A stretch of DNA of 64,000 nt, from contig NC_049995.1 of the NCBI RefSeq assembly GCF_000003815.2, forward strand, positions 16,102,931 to 16,166,930, written 5' to 3'. This document shows, piece by piece, positions 1 to 11,869 of the stretch. Each line of letters opens with the position of its first letter. Within the stretch, counting starts at the first letter, position 1. The notes under the pieces were generated by a model, which searched no databases, was not told the DNA's origin, and worked only from the letters and a program-made list of their open reading frames with translations. Source of the stretch: Branchiostoma floridae (taxonomy: Eukaryota > Chordata > Leptocardii > Amphioxiformes > Branchiostomatidae). The position numbers and the translations under genes are program-made.

Positions 1-80
1 TTCTGTTAAAAAAAAACTTAGCATTGAAGAGGTGGATAAACTTGTCTTCCACTGCCTTCCAGAATGAAGCCCATTATCAC

Positions 81-415
81 TAAAGCAAAGGGCACAACTC
101 GCCGTACGTGCAATTTGTCCGTACGTCTTTTGGGGAGGCCACGCTTGCCACGTATTTCTGAAAACGTTCAGGCTGTACAGGGCAGGCGCGTCGCCCGTAC
201 TGGCGTCGCCCGTGAATACGCAGCCCGATATGGCACACAAAGTTTTGCCTGCACGTAAAGTTCTACGGCGTGTCTGCGTGCTCCAAAATCCGTCGGATTC
301 TCTACGAGTTCGTACGGAGGCGGTACTTACCACTTACGGATCTCAAAAGATTGCCCACGTTTTGGCACGTAGACAGCACGTATTTGCACGTACGACGGGT
401 TGTGCCCTTAGCTTA
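81..415 (+). mobile_element. MITE family A, full-length copy
   Basis: A 335-bp element has about 30-bp terminal inverted repeats (GCTAAGGGCACAACCCGCCG type, ending CGGGTTGTGCCCTTAGC) and many CGTACG-type motifs. Six other copies are in the window. Confidence 0.88.
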
Positions 416-610
416 ACCCACACTTCATGAACTGGATACTAGTCGTTGGGAATCAATTTGCAAACAAAAAACGGCAGTATAAGGATTTGCAGATAAATTT
501 GCCTTGTCCGTTGGCTGTAGACTCTACTACCCCTATGGTACCCATGCCAGGCTAGGACACTGCTGAAAGTTTGATTGCTTTGAAGTTTGAGAGCGTCGAT
601 GAGTACCCAC

Positions 611-1689
611 CTCCTTGTTGTACTTCCAGCGCTGGAACTTGCGGTCCCCGTCAGCCTTGTTCCCGATGCAGATGAGGGCAGACGTTTTGGCGCTGCCGTC
701 CTTGATCTGCAGGTAGCAGTCGTTCAGGGCGCTCCGGATGTAGAACCCGTCCTGATGACGTAACGGAAGAGATTTGTGACGTCAAAGGCACGAGATAAAA
801 AGAGGGGAAATAGGAATAGTATAAAAAGCATGGAAATGGCTATCACGTCAGGCTACCCAGCTCTACGAAAGCCCATTGGTACAAAAGCTGTTTTAGTAGT
901 ATGGGCTGTTTGTGCTCAGTAAAGAAACTGTTTGTGCAGGAACTTTGTGAATGGACTGTATGTGAATGGGCAGTGCGTGAAGGAGCTGTTTGTGAAGGAG
1001 CTTTGTGTGAAGCCGCTGTGTATTTTACATAACCCAGAGGGGCTGGGTTGGAATCAGTTGATATACAATCGACCTTGTGCCCTTGGGAAGGGCTCTTAAC
1101 ACGACTTATCGGGCCAATTGGATTAGTCTTAAGACTGGTGGCTGGTTGGTCAGCTGACGTACTGTGGCATTCGGGGGGAAGTTGTACCACTTGAGCCTCA
1201 GTATCTTACATTAGGATCAACAATATCTGGTTGTTGTATAACTGAATTGCGAGGAGCTTAATATAGGTGTTGCTAAAGTGCAAGGGTCTGGGACAGCTGC
1301 CATTTGGAGATAACTCAGGTGACCTCAATACGACAGCAATTACCCCAGGTGCGGGCATAGGACTCAAGGTTTTAAACCACTAACACAGGGAAGGACCCCT
1401 ACTCTTTTCCATAAGTCTAGTGGGTTCTTTAACGTGTGGATCTCCTCAAATACGGGACCTCCAATTAACTATCCGAGGGACCGCCCTAACCGAAGTTACT
1501 CATTTTTTTTACTTTAGTTAAATGAGGAAAGTTGTGTTAAGAGCCCTTCCCAAGCGCACAAGGTCAGTGGCATATCAACTGATTCGAACCCGGAGCTTTT
1601 GTACCAATGGGCTTTCGTAGATCCGAGTAGCCTGACGTGATAGCCAGGACAGGTAGACAGCCCAGCCTTTTCCGTAAACCCAACACAAC

Positions 1690-1755
<66 letters not shown>

Positions 1756-2122
1756 CACACACACGCACAAACACACAAAAACACACACACACAAAAAACA
1801 CATACATACACACACGCACACACAGACAACTCACATACGTACACACACATGCATACGCAAACTCACACACACAAACACACACACACACACACACACAAAC
1901 ATAAGAATTATCGCATAAAGACTGACATACATCTTTGTGCGTTTGCTTTTAGAATGTAAGTCAGCCTTTTCCGTAAACCCAACACAACACACACACATAC
2001 ACACACACACAAAAACCACACACACGCACAAACACACAAAAACACATACATACACACACACACTCAGACTACACACATACGCACCCACACATGCACACGC
2101 ACACAAACCACACACACGCATG

Positions 2123-2154
<32 letters not shown>

Positions 2155-4770
2155 CAAACCACACACACGCACAAACACACATGCACAAACCACACACGCA
2201 CACAAACACACAGAGACACACACACACACAACATAAGAACACACACAAAGTGCTTACCGCGGGCACGTAAGGCACCACATCAAATTGCTGGTTGATACTT
2301 GGTCCCCCGTCCTTACGCTCGTACAGGATGACCTTTGTCCCAGCGTTAGTGTCCGCCCCCTGCACGTCCAGGACCCACTGTTTCCCCAACCCGCTCTCAA
2401 TGGAGCCGTCCTTCCTGAAGTACCACTTCTGGTTGGCGGCGTTATTCTCTGGGTAGTTGATGATACTGTACAAGACAGGATAAAGTTGGAAGTAAAGCTA
2501 AGGGCACAACCCGCCGTACGTGCACGTCAAGTTCTACGGCATGTCTGTGTGCTCCAAAATCCGTCGGATTACTAGTACCTACGGAGGTGGTACTTACCAC
2601 TTACGGATCCCAAAAGATTGCCCACGTTTTGGCATGTAGACAGCACGTATTTCATTTTGCACGTACGGCGGGTTGTGCCCTTAGCTTTAGAGAGTTACTA
2701 GTATAGTATAATTTTTGTGTGTGTACGTAGTTCCTGTGTAGCTTTAAAGTCGCGTTAAGTTACAGTCGATCAGATATACTAATATCTAGATTATGCCTAT
2801 TACATATGTTCTGTATTTTATATGTCATTACTCAATTGTACGTGGTTGATGTTATTTTTATGTGAGAGAGGGTGACATGAAAAGGTTGTGTTTGAAACTG
2901 TTTTGCCTCCCCATCACCTCGTGATGAATTCAAATAAACAAATTTATATCTATACTGGTCAAATGGCTATAGTGGAGTCGCGATCCAGAGGTCGCGTTCG
3001 TGGCCAGACATTGTATGGTTGAGAAAGGCACTTTACACGGCTTTCCTCACCCTACCGAGGTGTAGAAATGTGTACCTCACTCGTTTCCTAGTTTCAGCAT
3101 TTATTTATTAATGAGAAGCTCAAATCGGTCTGCAGGCCGCCTTTCATTGAGGTCATAAGGGGGGTAAGTGCTAATATCCAAGCAGATCCTACAATGGCAT
3201 AAAATAGTAGCAAACTGGTCAGGAGATAGTCAGCCAAGAGGTGTACATTTGCCATTTCCTAAGCCGGCTTCACTCCTCTGCCGGCTTTAGATACTATCTA
3301 ATGCTACCGTAGGATCTGCTTGGAGATTAGGTAAGTGCCTAATAAATATGCTACCGTAGGATCTGCTTGGAGATTAGGTAAGTGCCAGATAAATATAAGA
3401 CAGATGCAGATTTCAACAATCCTAATCATAATATTAAATCTATCAACATAGGAAGAGGTGGATGGGCTCTGCCTTCCAATACCGTACCCTAGACACAGTG
3501 GATACTAGAGCGTTAGCTATTTATCTCATTCTTTTAGCTCAATAAATTATTTCTCATGAAAAGCGTGATAACTACAAAACGTGATAGAGATTAAGTAGAA
3601 ACTTTGTCTCATTTTTTCGCCAACAAGGATCTCTTCTGAGGATTCTGTTATCAGAGAATTAATGTGACAGCACGCCTTTATCACATATTAATACTTTTCC
3701 GAGCTAAATAAATTTGATGAATAATCAGGTTTCATACTAGCCCACTGCCGTGAATAACAACCAGATGCGAAACACCTCACCTTGCACTGTTGCACGCTTT
3801 TCCTCCGGACACGTCGATACGGTAACCATTCAAGCGACTCTCCAGTTCACCAGTCTGCGAACATATACAGGAAATAGTTTAGCCAATCAGGGGACAAGGT
3901 ACGCAAGTTAGTATATATGTTAGCTGTATAAAGAAGACAACTCAGTAATACTCACAAAAGCACCAGCGCACTATCACACATTCGACTGAACAGCACCAGT
4001 CTTTGTCAAGAAATCCAATTGGGTGGGTCCAATTTTGTGTTGGATATTACAGTTTAGCCAGTCCAATAATGACCTTTGCCAACACAGATGAACTTTCAAT
4101 TTAACATAAATACAGACATACCTCCGAGTTGTACTTCCAGAGCTGGTTCTCGACCCCCTCGGTTTTCTTGGGATAGACGATGATGGGGGTGGAGGACGCG
4201 GTGTTGGCCTCGTTCACGTCAAGGACCATGCCGGTCTGCCGGCTCTGGATGTAGAAATACCCCTGGGAACGAGAAGTCACGGGTTAGCAGTCACGTGGTG
4301 ATGACGTCATGTAACGTCCGCCATGTTGGTGGGTTAAACATGTGCGTGAAGTCGTTATACATGCAAGAACTTTATAGTACTAGTTATTTTATTTATTGCC
4401 TCAAAAGGTTTGCCCTTAACAATAGTCAATTGGGTACCCTTGGCTAATTGTACAACCAAACAGGTAAATGAATGACATAGAAATTCACGTATTTCGCCTC
4501 CATATATTCAGTGAGCAGTGAAATATGGCACTGTGTTTTTTTCTCCGTGAGAAAAGACTGCTTGTAAAAGACAGTGTCGTGGGCAGAGGAAATGGGATGT
4601 GAATGCTGCAACAAGCAGCTACTGATGAGGAAGGGAAAAAACACCACGAATCTAGGACGAACTGAGATTTAGATTGATCTATTCAGCATAATATTTTGCA
4701 TAATGAACGCGTTTGCCGTAACTGAAAGAAGAAAAACATAAAATATAATTCTGTTTACCTTGTAATCCAT
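611..4770 (-). CDS. Ricin B-type (beta-trefoil) lectin, copy 1, 3' part outside window
   Basis: The exons read on the minus strand are 4759-4770 (ATG, encoding MDYK; exon extends to about 4812 as 5'UTR), 4122-4262, 3781-3854, 2258-2465 and 611-751. Together they give 576 bp (192 codons) with GT/AG borders and compatible phases (0,0,2,0). The protein carries QxW-type beta-trefoil motifs: NQLWKYN, NQKWYFR, a degenerate INQQFDV, and FQRWKYN. Three such motifs make one trefoil, so the window holds domain 1 and the start of domain 2. R-type lectins bind galactose- or GalNAc-type sugars. No signal peptide is visible, so a cytosolic or non-classically exported protein is inferred. It is paralogous exon by exon to the gene at 11870-15744. 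Its exon 611-751 is one codon shorter than the paralogue's (DGFYIR against DGFFYIR). The last two exons would lie left of position 1. No frameshift or stop was seen in these exons. Confidence 0.85.
1682..2235. repeat. (CA)n microsatellite, duplicated with its flank
   Basis: Two CA-rich tracts (1682-1903 and 1983-2235) are each preceded by the same CAGCCTTTTCCGTAAACCCA, so flank and tract were duplicated together. It lies next to the lectin copy 1 exon at 2258. Confidence 0.95.
2493..2688 (+). mobile_element. MITE family A, internally deleted copy
   Basis: Both terminal inverted repeats are present but about 140 bp of the interior is missing. It lies in the lectin copy 1 intron, 28 bp from exon 2258-2465. 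Confidence 0.88.
3172..3385. mobile_element. Palindromic MITE family B with tandem tail duplication
   Basis: The end CCAAGCAGATCCTAC is inverted at 3306-3326. The right terminus with GGAGATTAGGTAAGTGCC is then repeated once more (3327-3385). Confidence 0.75.
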
Positions 4771-5526
4771 GGCGATTAGGAGCTGTACTCGGACGCAACT
4801 TAGATCTCAAGGCTGTAACGAACAACAGAAATGTGCAACATTAAAGTCACGTTGTTAGTGAGGTAATGTAGCGGTACCTATTGTCATGCGGTACCTATCA
4901 TCGTCCATATTGCGTCAACCTCTGTATTTCAAGCAGATATGGGGCTCTCTAATGTAGAGAACAGCTGTCGCGTCAGAGCAATCCCTAAACAGATGTTCGA
5001 CTCTGGATTCTTGGCTCATTGCATTGCTCAGTGCTAGAGTTATAATAAACAAGTACATACTTTGTCCTTGTAAGCTATCAGTAATATTAGGGCTTCGTCT
5101 TTTTCCTGTTCGTCGTTATTTGTCTGTCTGGGACTGTCCATATCATTGGCATAATATATATTGTTGAAACTGATGCGACGGAAACGATAAATACGTCACG
5201 GAGTATGTTACCTACGGTCACTTGTTACAAATTAAGTTTTTGGCATGTTCATGCCCTATTGGGGCTAAATGCAGCAAGTTAGATATAAACTGTACAGGTC
5301 ATGCTTTACTTACACTATATTTTACACGCTTCTTTTCTCTTTTGACTTTGAAACACGTGTAGACGAAATAGACAGTGCCACATCGTCCTCGTCTGTCCAA
5401 AAGCAAATATAAAAAAAAAATAGGAACAACCGTTCGGAAGCTTTGTGACCAGATATGCGCGGATGTATGCGTGACGTCTGAGAAGGATTGAAAGATCACA
5501 CAAACAAGCAATGAGCAGGAAAGCCT

Positions 5527-5920
5527 TTACTCACAAAAAAATATGGCAGTTATAATTACTGAAGCCATGCGTGGGACTTTACGTGAATCTTCAACAATGG
5601 ACGCTTTCTGCGGTGCGCTCCGGTGCGGTTGGCTTGACAGTTGATGAATTACGTTTGGATGCGGTCCAGTTACCTCAAAATTGATGCCGCTATGTAAAAA
5701 TGTGGACAATACTTTGACATACATTGTGTGGATTGTTGGTGTACGTGCTGGTGTTGTGTTTGGAGTGTGTGTTTTTGTGCGTGCCAGAGTATGCATGGTG
5801 TAGGGGAGTCTCTCTCTCTCTCTCTCTCTCTCCGCGTCACCCGTAGTGGCATGTGCGGGGGCGAAAAAATGGCTTTGAGTTTATGTGTACATAAACTTGA
5901 GATGGCACGGTCATGCATTG
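5527..5920 (-). repeat. Conserved upstream block of lectin copy 1
   Basis: This is homologous to 16550-16960 upstream of copy 2 and, inverted and diverged, to 9640-9870. All three share an open stretch reading HLSSQP-like..KAS-V..SRKVPRMAS. It could be an unrecognised exon or an old repeat. Confidence 0.6.
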
Positions 5921-6248
5921 TTGGGAGGTTATGGCGGTTTTCAGATTACCATGAACATCCTGCCATCGTGTGTACAAAACCGTGTAGTGTTTGCAGGTCA
6001 ATCAATAAAGCAAAGGTGTGTAAAGGAACGTGGCACCAGATAGAAAAATTCAATTAGGGCCCAATACATCACCATGACGACAGCGTCAACAGAAGGAAGA
6101 TCAAGTCAATATTTGCTTCCGTTGTTCTTGGAAGGAAAGGAAAGGTATGGAATAAGTTACTCAGACTTTTGTTTGCCTCAGAAAGCCCCACTCCCTAGCT
6201 TGAGTTGGTCTGTCCACTTCCAAGTTTTATTACACTGTAATCTGAGGG

Positions 6249-6658
6249 TAAGTGGGATCGCGTGGCGCAATTGACAGCGCGTTGGTCTCAGGCCCAAGAG
6301 GTCCTGAGTTCGAATCCGGCTGCCGTGTCACCGATCTTGTGCCCTTGGGAAAGGCACTTTACACGGGCATGACGCACCCGCCATGACACACGAGTCAGGG
6401 GCAGGAGGAACCCCTTGCATTCTTGGTCGGAAGTCCTCCTAGGAGATGGAAAAAAAACTGCATCTCCTTGGTTCGTCTTACACGTTACATACAGTTGCCC
6501 CGGTAGGACTTAGTGCGCCAGTGGACGAGAGGGTAGTGGAGAAGGAAGTGCACACTCCTCCTTCACCTTAAAAAAAATCAAGTGCAGGCCAGGCAGACGG
6601 GTCGCCTTAAACCTGTCTGCCTACCATTGTCTTCCGAGACAGACGGATGCCAACGAAA
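6249..6658 (+). mobile_element. tRNA-derived SINE with target-site duplication
   Basis: A tRNA-like head lies at 6253-6330 with A box (GTGGCGCAATTGA) and B box (GAGTTCGAATCC). It is followed by a 330-bp body. The direct repeat AATCTGAGGG flanks it (6239-6248 and 6659-6668). It interrupts the segmental-duplication block. Confidence 0.75.
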
Positions 6659-6742
6659 AATCTGAGGGCATTCATTGCCCCCTAAAATCACAACAGAGCG
6701 CCTGGTTTTGTCAGTGTCCGTTGATTAGCTACTTTTGTCTAG

Positions 6743-6921
6743 CCTCTACCAGGCTCCCAAGGTCCCAGAAAAAATAGTAGAAATTGGTCAAACAGACTGA
6801 CAACACAAGCCCAGGAATACAGTTTGCGTCCCAGGGCGTAAACTGTATTCCTGGGCTTGTGTTTTCAGCCAACTCCTCTGGTGTGTTTTCAGTCTGTTTG
6901 GCCAATTTCTACTATTTTTCC
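6743..6921. mobile_element. Palindromic MITE family C, truncated
   Basis: It starts CTCTACCAGGCTCCC. The arms AATAGTAGAAATTGG and CCAATTTCTACTATT enclose a second palindrome around GCGTCCCAGGGCGT. The right end is cut by the family A copy at 6923. Confidence 0.75.
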
Positions 6922-6922
6922 G

Positions 6923-7155
6923 CTAAAGCTAAGGGCACAACCCGCCGTTCGTGCTGTCTACGTGCCAAAACGTGGGCAATCTTTTTGGATCCGTAAGTGG
7001 TAAGTACCATCTCCGTACGAACTCGTCGAAATCCGACGGCTTTTGGAGCACGCAGACACGTCGTAGAACATGACGTGCGGGCAAAACTTTGTGCGCCATC
7101 GAGCTGCGGATTCGCCCCCGTACGTGCCAGCACGGGCGACGCGCCTGCCCGAGGC
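6923..7155 (-). mobile_element. MITE family A, truncated copy
   Basis: It begins GCTAAAGCTAAGGGCACAAC and runs opposite to the copy at 81, ending after GCGACGCGCCTGCCC. Confidence 0.82.
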
Positions 7156-7458
7156 CATTACGAATGGAGAAAGAGCAAACTAACTCGTCCGTAGCCCATC
7201 GGCATAGCAGCCAGGTGTACCATGGGTAACATCGCATTCAGATCCCTCTGGAAACTCTGGATCCGCCGATCAAAACTTCCGTTGGAGAAAAAGCTACCGC
7301 TGTACAATATATGCCACCTGTGTGTCAACCACTGTGACAGCTGGGCAGCGCCACAGACAGTGTCAGACAAGCTAGACGCCTGCCACCGAAAACAACCTAC
7401 GAGCAATTACGGGACGCCGATGGACAAACAGTTTGATTTCAAACTAAGCATTATATGA

Positions 7459-8400
7459 GATGTGTAACACAGGCCCACTGTCAACAAAAGTAAAACACGC
7501 CAGGTAGGCTATGTTTGGACTCGTATTGAGAATGCCAACCAACACAAACACTTGCCCAGCAGGCCTTGGACTTTGCCTTGATTGGCTCCAACACATACAA
7601 ATCTCGAAAATGAAGGCACTGTAAGAACATGCTGGGTTTACTGAGGGCAGACCTCAAGGATAGAGGACTTTGACCATTGCGGTCAGAAAGAAAACTGCGG
7701 AAGATAAAGCTAAGGGCACAACCCACCGTACGTGCAATTGTTCCTTCCTTTTTTTGTGAGTCCACGTCCGCCACGTATTTCTGAAAACGTTCAAGCTGTA
7801 CAGAGCAGGTGCGTCGCCCGTACTGGCACGTACGGGGGGCGAATCCGCAGCCCGATGGCACACAAAGTTTTGCCTGCACGTAAAGTTCTACGGCGTGTCT
7901 GCGTGCTCCAAAATCCGTCGGATTCCCTACGAGTTCGTACGAAGGCGGTACTGACCACTTACGTATCCGAAAAGATTGCCCAGGTTTTGGCACGTAAACA
8001 GGAAACGAATAACGCCCAAAGTTATCAACGGGACCAAATTCTTTACCTTTGCTGGAGAATCATTCCAGAATTTTATAAGAGTACTAAAATAGGAAAAAAA
8101 ATGCCAGAACTTACGCTTTGTCTTTTTGCTGTGCACGGTGAAGGGGCACGTGAAACGATTCCTTCTCCCGGACCGGACCGCTCTGGTGTTTAGCAGCAAG
8201 TCTAACACATTTATAGCAGTACGTATGCAAATTTTCTGCCCTGAAATACGCCTTTTAAGGAGAATGTTGTCTCCACACCAATGGGCATGGGGGTAACACA
8301 AGTAAGGTGGGGTGGAATTTCGGGGAAATTTCTATGGAAAGGTTACATCATTGTAAAGTTAATAGCGCGACCACGCCTACTGGGAAAATAAAGCAATGAT
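7459..8400 (+). repeat. Segmental-duplication block, unit 1 (includes MITE A 7704-8002)
   Basis: This is paralogous to 19826-20840: the same order of GTGTAACACAGGCCCACTG, a MITE A copy at the same place, then a shared tail (GGAAACGAATAACGCC onward). The shared MITE position means insertion preceded duplication. Confidence 0.88.
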
Positions 8401-8531
8401 CCGTAACGGGCACAAACTAGTCTGCTACACAACAATGGGACAGTGTTCACACCGTCAAAATTTAATTAGGGACACATGCCGTTTTTTCAGTCACACAAAC
8501 AATAAATCTAGTGCCTACCAAATCCCTACTT

Positions 8532-8854
8532 AAGCTAAGGGCACAACTCACCGTCGTGCAAATACGGGCTGTCTACGTGCCAAAACGTGGGCAATCTTTT
8601 CGGATACGTAAGTGGTATTAGTACCTCCTCCGTACGAACTCGTAGAATCCGACGGATTTTGGAGCACGCAGACACCCTTTAGAACTTTACGTGCAGGCAA
8701 AACTTTGTGTGCCATCGATATCGGGCTGCGGATTTGCAAACCAATCCACCCACCACCCGCCCCATACACCACCCCCACCCCCATCCCTCCGTACGTGACA
8801 GTACGGACGACCTGCCCTGTACAGCCTGAACGTTTTTAGAAATACGTGGCGGAC
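8532..8854 (-). mobile_element. MITE family A copy
   Basis: It starts AAGCTAAGGGCACAACTC and lacks the far inverted repeat. The interior has a C-rich insertion near 8745-8800. Confidence 0.8.
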
Positions 8855-9639
8855 TAATCTATAGCTATTGTACATGGAGTAAAAATAAAGTAGTAGTGCC
8901 CACTATCACATGTGTAAAAGTACATTTGCTAAGTGTAATTCTACAATCTACAATAAAGTACACGTGTCTCCAATCGCATAAGGAAAAGCACATTTGAACA
9001 GCACATGGAAGTTAAAACAAGTATGTCGGGGAAAGGAATATATACTGGGAAGCTTGTACTCGCCTCCTGCTGGTCGCCCGACAACTTACGCCTTCGGGAG
9101 CGGACCAAAGCGAACAAGGCTGGACTTCAGGCTATACGAAACACAGTTTATTTCCAAATGCCCAGTCAACCAAACCGAAAAAAATCACTCTGTTTAGAGA
9201 AGCCACAAAGACTTATCCGAACTTCCCCACATCGACAGACGAACAGAAAGCCACCTTTCTCTTGAAATCGCAGAAATCGCAAATTTGAGAAAAGATGGGC
9301 TTTTCGTCTCCCTCTGCTTCCAAAAACGAAGTCAAACCTAACCTGTTTAGAAATAGCCAACACTAGTATTAGCGTAGAATAATGCGTATATGTATCTACT
9401 ATGTTTATACCATGTACTTGCAATTAGCCCTCGGTCACGGGGTATTGATGGGGGCGGCTATACACGTTAGTCGTAATGCCAAACATCCTGCCATCGTATG
9501 TACAAAAAGGTGAGTGTTTGCTCGTCAGTCAATCAACACGATAAATCCAAGGTGTGGAAAAGAACTTGTCACCATTTCTTACACTCAGACACCGACTGGC
9601 ACATAAAGCACACACCGACGTATAGATAATCTATATTGT

Positions 9640-9870
9640 ATGTGTACGGTTTGTCCAGATTTTTAGACACCAATTTTGAGTTAAGTCAGGCGCATCCAAA
9701 AGCAATTCATCACTTGTCAAACTACCCACGCCAGAACTTGTCTATGAAAGCCTCCTTTGTTCAAGATCTACAAAAAGCAACACGGATGGCTTCACTACAT
9801 GTAATTTCACCTGACGTTGTGGGGAAAACTTTGCCCGAGGCTTTTTCGTTCATCTGTCAGTGCGCATGCT
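9640..9870 (+). repeat. Inverted, diverged copy of the lectin upstream block
   Basis: The plus-strand frame reads HPKAIHHLSN, KASFVQDLQK and RMAS, matching the minus-strand frame upstream of both lectin genes. Confidence 0.55.
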
Positions 9871-9894
9871 TCTCGATGATCAACACCATATACA

Positions 9895-10945
9895 CCTTTT
9901 TCGCTCAAAACAAACAGTGTATATGAGGGCTACCACGCTGCTGGAATTCGGTCTTCGTGACAATTTCTTGTTGCTGCAATATAGATGGAATGGCCTGTTT
10001 AGAAAACAGCTTGGCTCGATCAAGGAGGTTATATGATTTAACATGCGAGCGACAATTACAGGATTACTCTTCAAAATGTCGCAATGCTCTTCCCACGATA
10101 ACTTACTTACTGTGACTGTGCCACGATGTAGTCGAATTTCCTCCAACACTTCTGTCCATCGCAAGTCCGGTGCAGAAAATGTTACAAATCACGTTGGAAA
10201 GCCAAGCTGTTTGATCGTTGCATGGGGGGAGGGAGGGGCGTAGTTGCTTTTCTGGTAATGCCTCGAAATATAAGTTTACACAAGCAAAGTTCTATATCAG
10301 ACTGTAAATAATATGTTCCTTTGGATTTTGCCCTGACATTTGGTCGAGTGTAGTTACTGAAAATCCTATGTTGTGAAGCAGGAAGATGTAATGCAATCCA
10401 ATACCAATGTTCATTCATATCAGCTTATCCAGTATCCCCCTTTTAGTAAGGTTTTCCTCCCTGTTTAAATTGGCAGTTTGAACTTCCATTGTTTTCTCAT
10501 CAATGAATTAAGAAATAATGGAGTTAAAACGAATATTGATGGATGCATATGGGCATAAAAGAATTCCAAATATGATTTTTGGGACAACATGAATGACGAC
10601 ATCAAACTTTATTTTCCATAATATTTATTTTTCTATGAGGAAATACAACACTTTAGTACCACTGTCATGACTGTAATGAAATTATGTTTTCCATATGTGC
10701 ATATTGATAAAAGCTACAAACGAAAGTTCGCAAATCCTGATATTGTTATCGTGGGAAGAGCGTTGTGACATTTTGAAGCGTAATGCTGTCACTGTCACTC
10801 GTATGTTCGATCACCGATCGCGAGTCAAGCTGTTTTCTAAACATATCATTCCATTTCCATTGCACCAAAGGAGAAATTGTCAGGAAGACAGAATTCCAAC
10901 GGAGAGGTAGCCCTCATATACACTGCTTGTTTTGAGCGAAAATAA
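9895..10945. mobile_element. Helitron-like relic, two Rep-domain fragments in inverted orientation
   Basis: The roughly 205-bp arms at 9895-10105 (coding on minus) and 10740-10945 (coding on plus) are inverted copies. Their frames share LSWEE-CDILK-N-V-V-RM, and the first also has RWTEVLEEI. This pattern resembles the Helitron-like N-terminal (Rep) domain. The 640 bp between them has no recognised feature. Both are broken. Confidence 0.55.
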
Positions 10946-10949
10946 GTGT

Positions 10950-11869
10950 GGCAATAAAAAACTATTGCCATGGCGACGGTTTTATTGCTCATAAGTATTA
11001 ATGATTAGTGTTGTATCATTTCGACTGGCCGTATGTATGAAGATTGTTTTACGCGATGGATGTTTGTAGGGCATTGCTGTTGACAAGAAAGGTGATCTCT
11101 TGTGACGAGTGATATCAAGATGTGCGAACCTACGTTTGTAGGTTTCATCATTGTGGCATGCGGGCTATTTGATGGATGCTTTGGATCAAAGACAGTTGCT
11201 TGTGTGAGGTCAATATTTTCCCATTAGACTGCTTATCCTATATATCCCCAGGGAATAAACACACGAAAGACGTTTTATAACGTTTTATTTCATAGCAAAG
11301 CAAACTGCATATACACATTTAGGATTATGTGTGTCCTGTCGACCATCCAACGCCCTGATTGGTAGGGAAGATAATGTGATTCCGTATATGTGCATCGACA
11401 ACATTTATGATGTCATTCATTCCTGTCAGTCAACAGCAACGTAGATTAAGGTTATCTTTGAATAACAGTCTTTAATTTTCTAAAAATATCTCTTCAGACT
11501 TCAGTCATTGAAAGATATAGCAGCAAGAGCCGATTACACATTGCATCTTAAAATGGTGTCTTAAACACGAAGTCAAGAATCATTCATCCATTTATTCCAT
11601 ACAGATTTTCACTGACGACAAGCTAACCATTATCAAGTCCTTTCGAAAGGCATTCAGACATTGTTTGGTCTTTAACAGGGCGTATATCGTTACTGCCACC
11701 AAATTGCGTATTTTCAAATACCCATTGCAAATAATTAAGATTATTCTATGCAGTCAAAGCGACGCCTAGTGGCTAAGCTTGATTCTGCAGGCCATCAGTG
11801 GGGGCGGGGGTTGATACTACTTTCTCCGTGCATCACCCCATTGCCTGATTGCCTGATCCCCTCTAGGGC
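10950..11869. other. No gene seen; probable 3'UTR and downstream of lectin copy 2
   Basis: AT-rich sequence follows the lectin stop in gene direction. A reverse-complement AATAAA occurs near 11284-11289. No repeat structure was noticed. Confidence 0.5.

Noticed and set aside
1514-2473. Long open frames of alternating Cys/Val or His/Thr
   Set aside because: They are translations of the (CA)n microsatellite. Only the part 2258-2465 on minus is a real exon.
5810-5832. TC run as a promoter element of lectin copy 1
   Set aside because: Microsatellites of this kind are everywhere in the window; presence upstream of both copies is explained by the duplication.
6253-6330. Possible tRNA gene
   Set aside because: A and B boxes are present, but the arms pair poorly and a SINE body with a target-site duplication follows.
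7654-8301. Open frames of 69-170 codons on both strands
   Set aside because: They fall in MITE family A and its duplicated flank, and homologous stretches in the other copy do not keep the frame.
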